Of a stretch of 8,489 bases of DNA, positions 6,916 through 8,489 are shown piece after piece (positions within the stretch are counted from its first letter, which is position 1; every line of letters begins with the position of its first letter). A program made the translations under genes and the position numbers. Under the pieces are notes generated by a model. The model worked only from the letters and a program-made list of their open reading frames with translations. It ran no database searches and was not told the origin of the DNA. This stretch comes from Pseudomonadota bacterium. GTDB taxonomy: Bacteria > Pseudomonadota > Alphaproteobacteria > Rhizobiales > Methylopilaceae. The stretch covers positions 1 through 8,489 of the forward strand of contig JAEWEX010000060.1 in the NCBI GenBank assembly GCA_023389135.1, given 5' to 3'.

Positions 6916-8026
6916 CCAGGCTGCCACGCTCGCGGTCCATCCCGCCTGGATCGAGATCGACCTCGCCCGGCTGGAACGCAATCTGGGCCGCATCCGCGCG
7001 TGCGCGCCCGGCATGGCGGTCATCGCCTCAGTCAAGGCCAACGGCTACGGACACGGAATCGTGCCGATCGGCCGTCGCCTGGCCGGGGCGGGCTGCGATA
7101 TGCTGGCGACCGGTGCCTTCCATGAGGCGGTCGCGCTCCGGGAGGCGGGCGTCGAACTGCCGATCCTCATGTTCGGCCACTGCCTGCCCGAGGCCTATCC
7201 CCATTTGCTCCGCCACCGCCTGATCCCGACCCTGCACGCGCCGGGCCAGGCAGAGGCGCTGGAGCGCGCGGCGGGGGAGGGCGTCGCGGAGGCCTTCGTC
7301 AAGGTCGATGCCGGCCTCGGCCGGCTCGGTTTCGCGCTCGACCGCGCCGAGGCCGCCATCGCCGCCATGTCCGAACTGGGCCACGTCCGGATCGTCGGCC
7401 TGTACACCCATCTGCCCTTCGCGGCGGGGGGCGACCGGCCGGCGACGCTGGCAAGGATCGGCCGCTTCGCCGATCTCGTCGACCGGCTGGCCGGGCGGGG
7501 CATCACCTTCCGCCATGTTCAGGGAGAGGCCAGCGCCGGCGTCGTATTCGGCGCCGACAGCCGGCTGAACGCCGTCTGTCCCGGACATGCCCTCTACGGC
7601 CTGGAGCCGGGCACCGAGCCTTGGGTCGCAAATGCGGGACTGGAGCGGGTTCTGCGCGCCGTGCGCACCCGGCTGATTCAGGCAGGCGATGCTGGTGCCG
7701 GAGGCGGCGGGAGCTATGGCAGTGCCGCCGCCGGACGCCGCGGCGTCATCCCGTTCGGCCAGGCCCAGGGACTGGCCTCGCCCGGTGTCCCGAGCGGTCA
7801 GCATGTCCTGGTCGGCGGGCGGCGGGCGGCGGTTCTCGGCATTTCCTTCGAGCACGCAGTGATCGACCTCAGGGGCACGGATGCCTCCGCCGGCGAGGTC
7901 GTGACGCTGATGGGCGAAGATGGTGACGCGGCGATCACGCTGGAGGAGTTCGCGCACTGGCGCGGCGGCAGCGTGAAGGACGCGCTCACCGCCCTCAGCG
8001 GGCGGCTGGCGGCCATCGAAGTCTAG
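6905..8026 (+). CDS. Alanine racemase-family (fold type III PLP) protein, divergent active site
   Basis: At 373 residues it has the length of alanine racemases, cytoplasmic PLP enzymes that interconvert L- and D-amino acids. The PLP lysine is K44 in SVKANGYGHG, with Tyr48 conserved. KVDAGLGRLGF (133-143) keeps the Lys and Arg of the usual KxDTGMGRLG, YTHLPFA (167-173) keeps the His, and Tyr271 in SYG matches the catalytic Tyr265 of the Geobacillus enzyme. Several otherwise strongly conserved sites differ: VRPGIALYG reads VCPGHALYG (Cys225 for the Arg that contacts the PLP ring nitrogen), GYADG reads GQAQG (285-289), SMD reads SFE (314-316), and the late YE motif reads DA (359-360). A glycine-rich stretch (262-269) precedes Tyr271. 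ATG 6905 overlaps hyuB by 11 bp and has only a weak RBS, suggesting coupled translation. I infer a racemase for a product of HyuAB rather than a cell-wall alanine racemase; another PLP reaction or lost activity remains possible. Confidence 0.85.
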   Translation: MKADQAATLAVHPAWIEIDLARLERNLGRIRACAPGMAVIASVKANGYGHGIVPIGRRLAGAGCDMLATGAFHEAVALREAGVELPILMFGHCLPEAYPHLLRHRLIPTLHAPGQAEALERAAGEGVAEAFVKVDAGLGRLGFALDRAEAAIAAMSELGHVRIVGLYTHLPFAAGGDRPATLARIGRFADLVDRLAGRGITFRHVQGEASAGVVFGADSRLNAVCPGHALYGLEPGTEPWVANAGLERVLRAVRTRLIQAGDAGAGGGGSYGSAAAGRRGVIPFGQAQGLASPGVPSGQHVLVGGRRAAVLGISFEHAVIDLRGTDASAGEVVTLMGEDGDAAITLEEFAHWRGGSVKDALTALSGRLAAIEV

Positions 8027-8489
8027 GACAGCGCCGGGCGTGCCCCGGCCATTTCCGAGACGGCTTCAGCCGCCGAGCCTGCCCGCAACAGAGTCGCCTC
8101 GGCGAACGGCTTTCCCATAAGCTGCAGACCGACCGGCATGCCATCCGCGCCCAGGCCGGCCGGCACCGAGATCGCAGGGATGCCGAGGAAGTTGGCCGGC
8201 CGGGTCCAGTAGGTCAGCATAGCGGCGACGTGCGAGGTTCCGCCGAGCGCGGTCGTCTCGATCTCGGACACGGTGGGAACCGGAGTTCCGAGCGCCGGCG
8301 CCGCCACCACGTGGACCTCCGCCGTGGCCTCGAGATAGCGCGCAAGCGCAACCGCCCGGTAGCGCAGCGCGTCGATGTAGTCCACGGCCAGGTAGCCGAG
8401 GCCGTTCTCCATGCGGGTTCGGACAGCCGGGCTGTACCCGTCGGGCGCTGCTGCAAAATCCGGCCGGTGCAATGCGGCCGCCTCGGCAC
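8023..8489 (-). CDS. Amidase-signature family protein, C-terminal part (partial)
   Basis: The minus-strand frame is open from the right window edge to a TAG stop at 8025-8023, giving about 155 codons, the C-terminal third of an amidase (GatA/AtzF-like). Recognisable blocks, in order, are AVRTRMENGLGYLAVDYIDAL, the AAPALGTPVPTV strand, TYWTRPANFLGIPAISVPAG and DGMPVGLQLMGKPFAEATLLR, all typical of the end of this family. The Ser-cisSer-Lys catalytic residues and signature loop lie outside the window, so activity and start cannot be judged; no start codon within the window should be taken as real. These enzymes hydrolyse amides to a carboxylic acid and ammonia or an amine. The gene converges on the racemase-like gene with no gap. 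Next to hyuAB it may hydrolyse a related amide or ureide, but that is inferred from position only. Confidence 0.88.
   Translation of the reverse strand, partial: AEAAALHRPDFAAAPDGYSPAVRTRMENGLGYLAVDYIDALRYRAVALARYLEATAEVHVVAAPALGTPVPTVSEIETTALGGTSHVAAMLTYWTRPANFLGIPAISVPAGLGADGMPVGLQLMGKPFAEATLLRAGSAAEAVSEMAGARPALS
8033..8049. terminator. Possible hairpin just after the racemase-like gene
   Basis: GCCGGG (8033-8038) and CCCGGC (8044-8049) form a perfect 6-bp GC stem with a 5-base loop, starting seven bases after the racemase-like stop. There is no T-tract, only CATTTCC, so it would be a weak intrinsic terminator at best. It lies inside the coding end of the convergent amidase gene, and in GC-rich DNA such a dyad can arise by chance. 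Confidence 0.25.

Noticed and set aside
7028..7957. 309-codon open frame on the minus strand opposite the racemase-like gene
   Set aside because: Same composition artefact; the plus strand carries clear racemase-family motifs.

Overview
The window comes from a high-GC bacterium, with third codon positions almost always G or C. Gene style and order suggest a proteobacterium, perhaps an alphaproteobacterium, but there is no rRNA or other marker to fix the lineage. It is packed with catabolic genes, and no mobile element, tRNA, rRNA or CRISPR array is visible.

Layout, left to right. (1) At the left edge, on the minus strand, lie the first 21 codons of what looks like an IclR-family regulator. 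(2) A 169-bp divergent intergenic region follows. It is AT-richer than its surroundings and holds three short inverted repeats that could be operators. (3) A tight plus-strand set encodes a class III (CaiB/BaiF) CoA-transferase, a thiolase-fold protein that has lost the usual Cys/His/Cys catalytic residues, and a DUF35 zinc-ribbon/OB-fold partner. (4) After 49 bp comes a second plus-strand set with somewhat less extreme codon bias: hyuA and hyuB (the two subunits of an ATP-dependent hydantoinase/oxoprolinase/carboxylase-type enzyme), then an alanine-racemase-fold protein with several altered active-site residues. hyuA/hyuB overlap by 4 bp and hyuB/racemase by 11 bp. (5) On the minus strand, converging on the racemase gene and sharing a CTAG with its stop codon, is the C-terminal part of an amidase-signature protein that runs off the right edge.

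How they may work together (inference). The second set looks built for cyclic amides, ureides or other C-N compounds: HyuAB would use ATP to open or carboxylate a substrate, the racemase-like protein would act on an amino-acid product, and the amidase would cleave a related amide. The first set would convert a carboxylic acid to its CoA thioester and then break or make a C-C bond, perhaps by a retro-aldol reaction as in the Ltp2/ChsH2 steroid side-chain system. An alternative reading makes one route: HyuAB as a ketone carboxylase, as in acetophenone degradation, followed by CoA transfer and C-C cleavage. The IclR-type regulator would control at least the first set. The substrate cannot be read from the sequence. 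The most unusual features are the degenerate racemase-like protein in a hyuAB operon, and the thiolase-like protein without thiolase catalytic residues next to its DUF35 partner.
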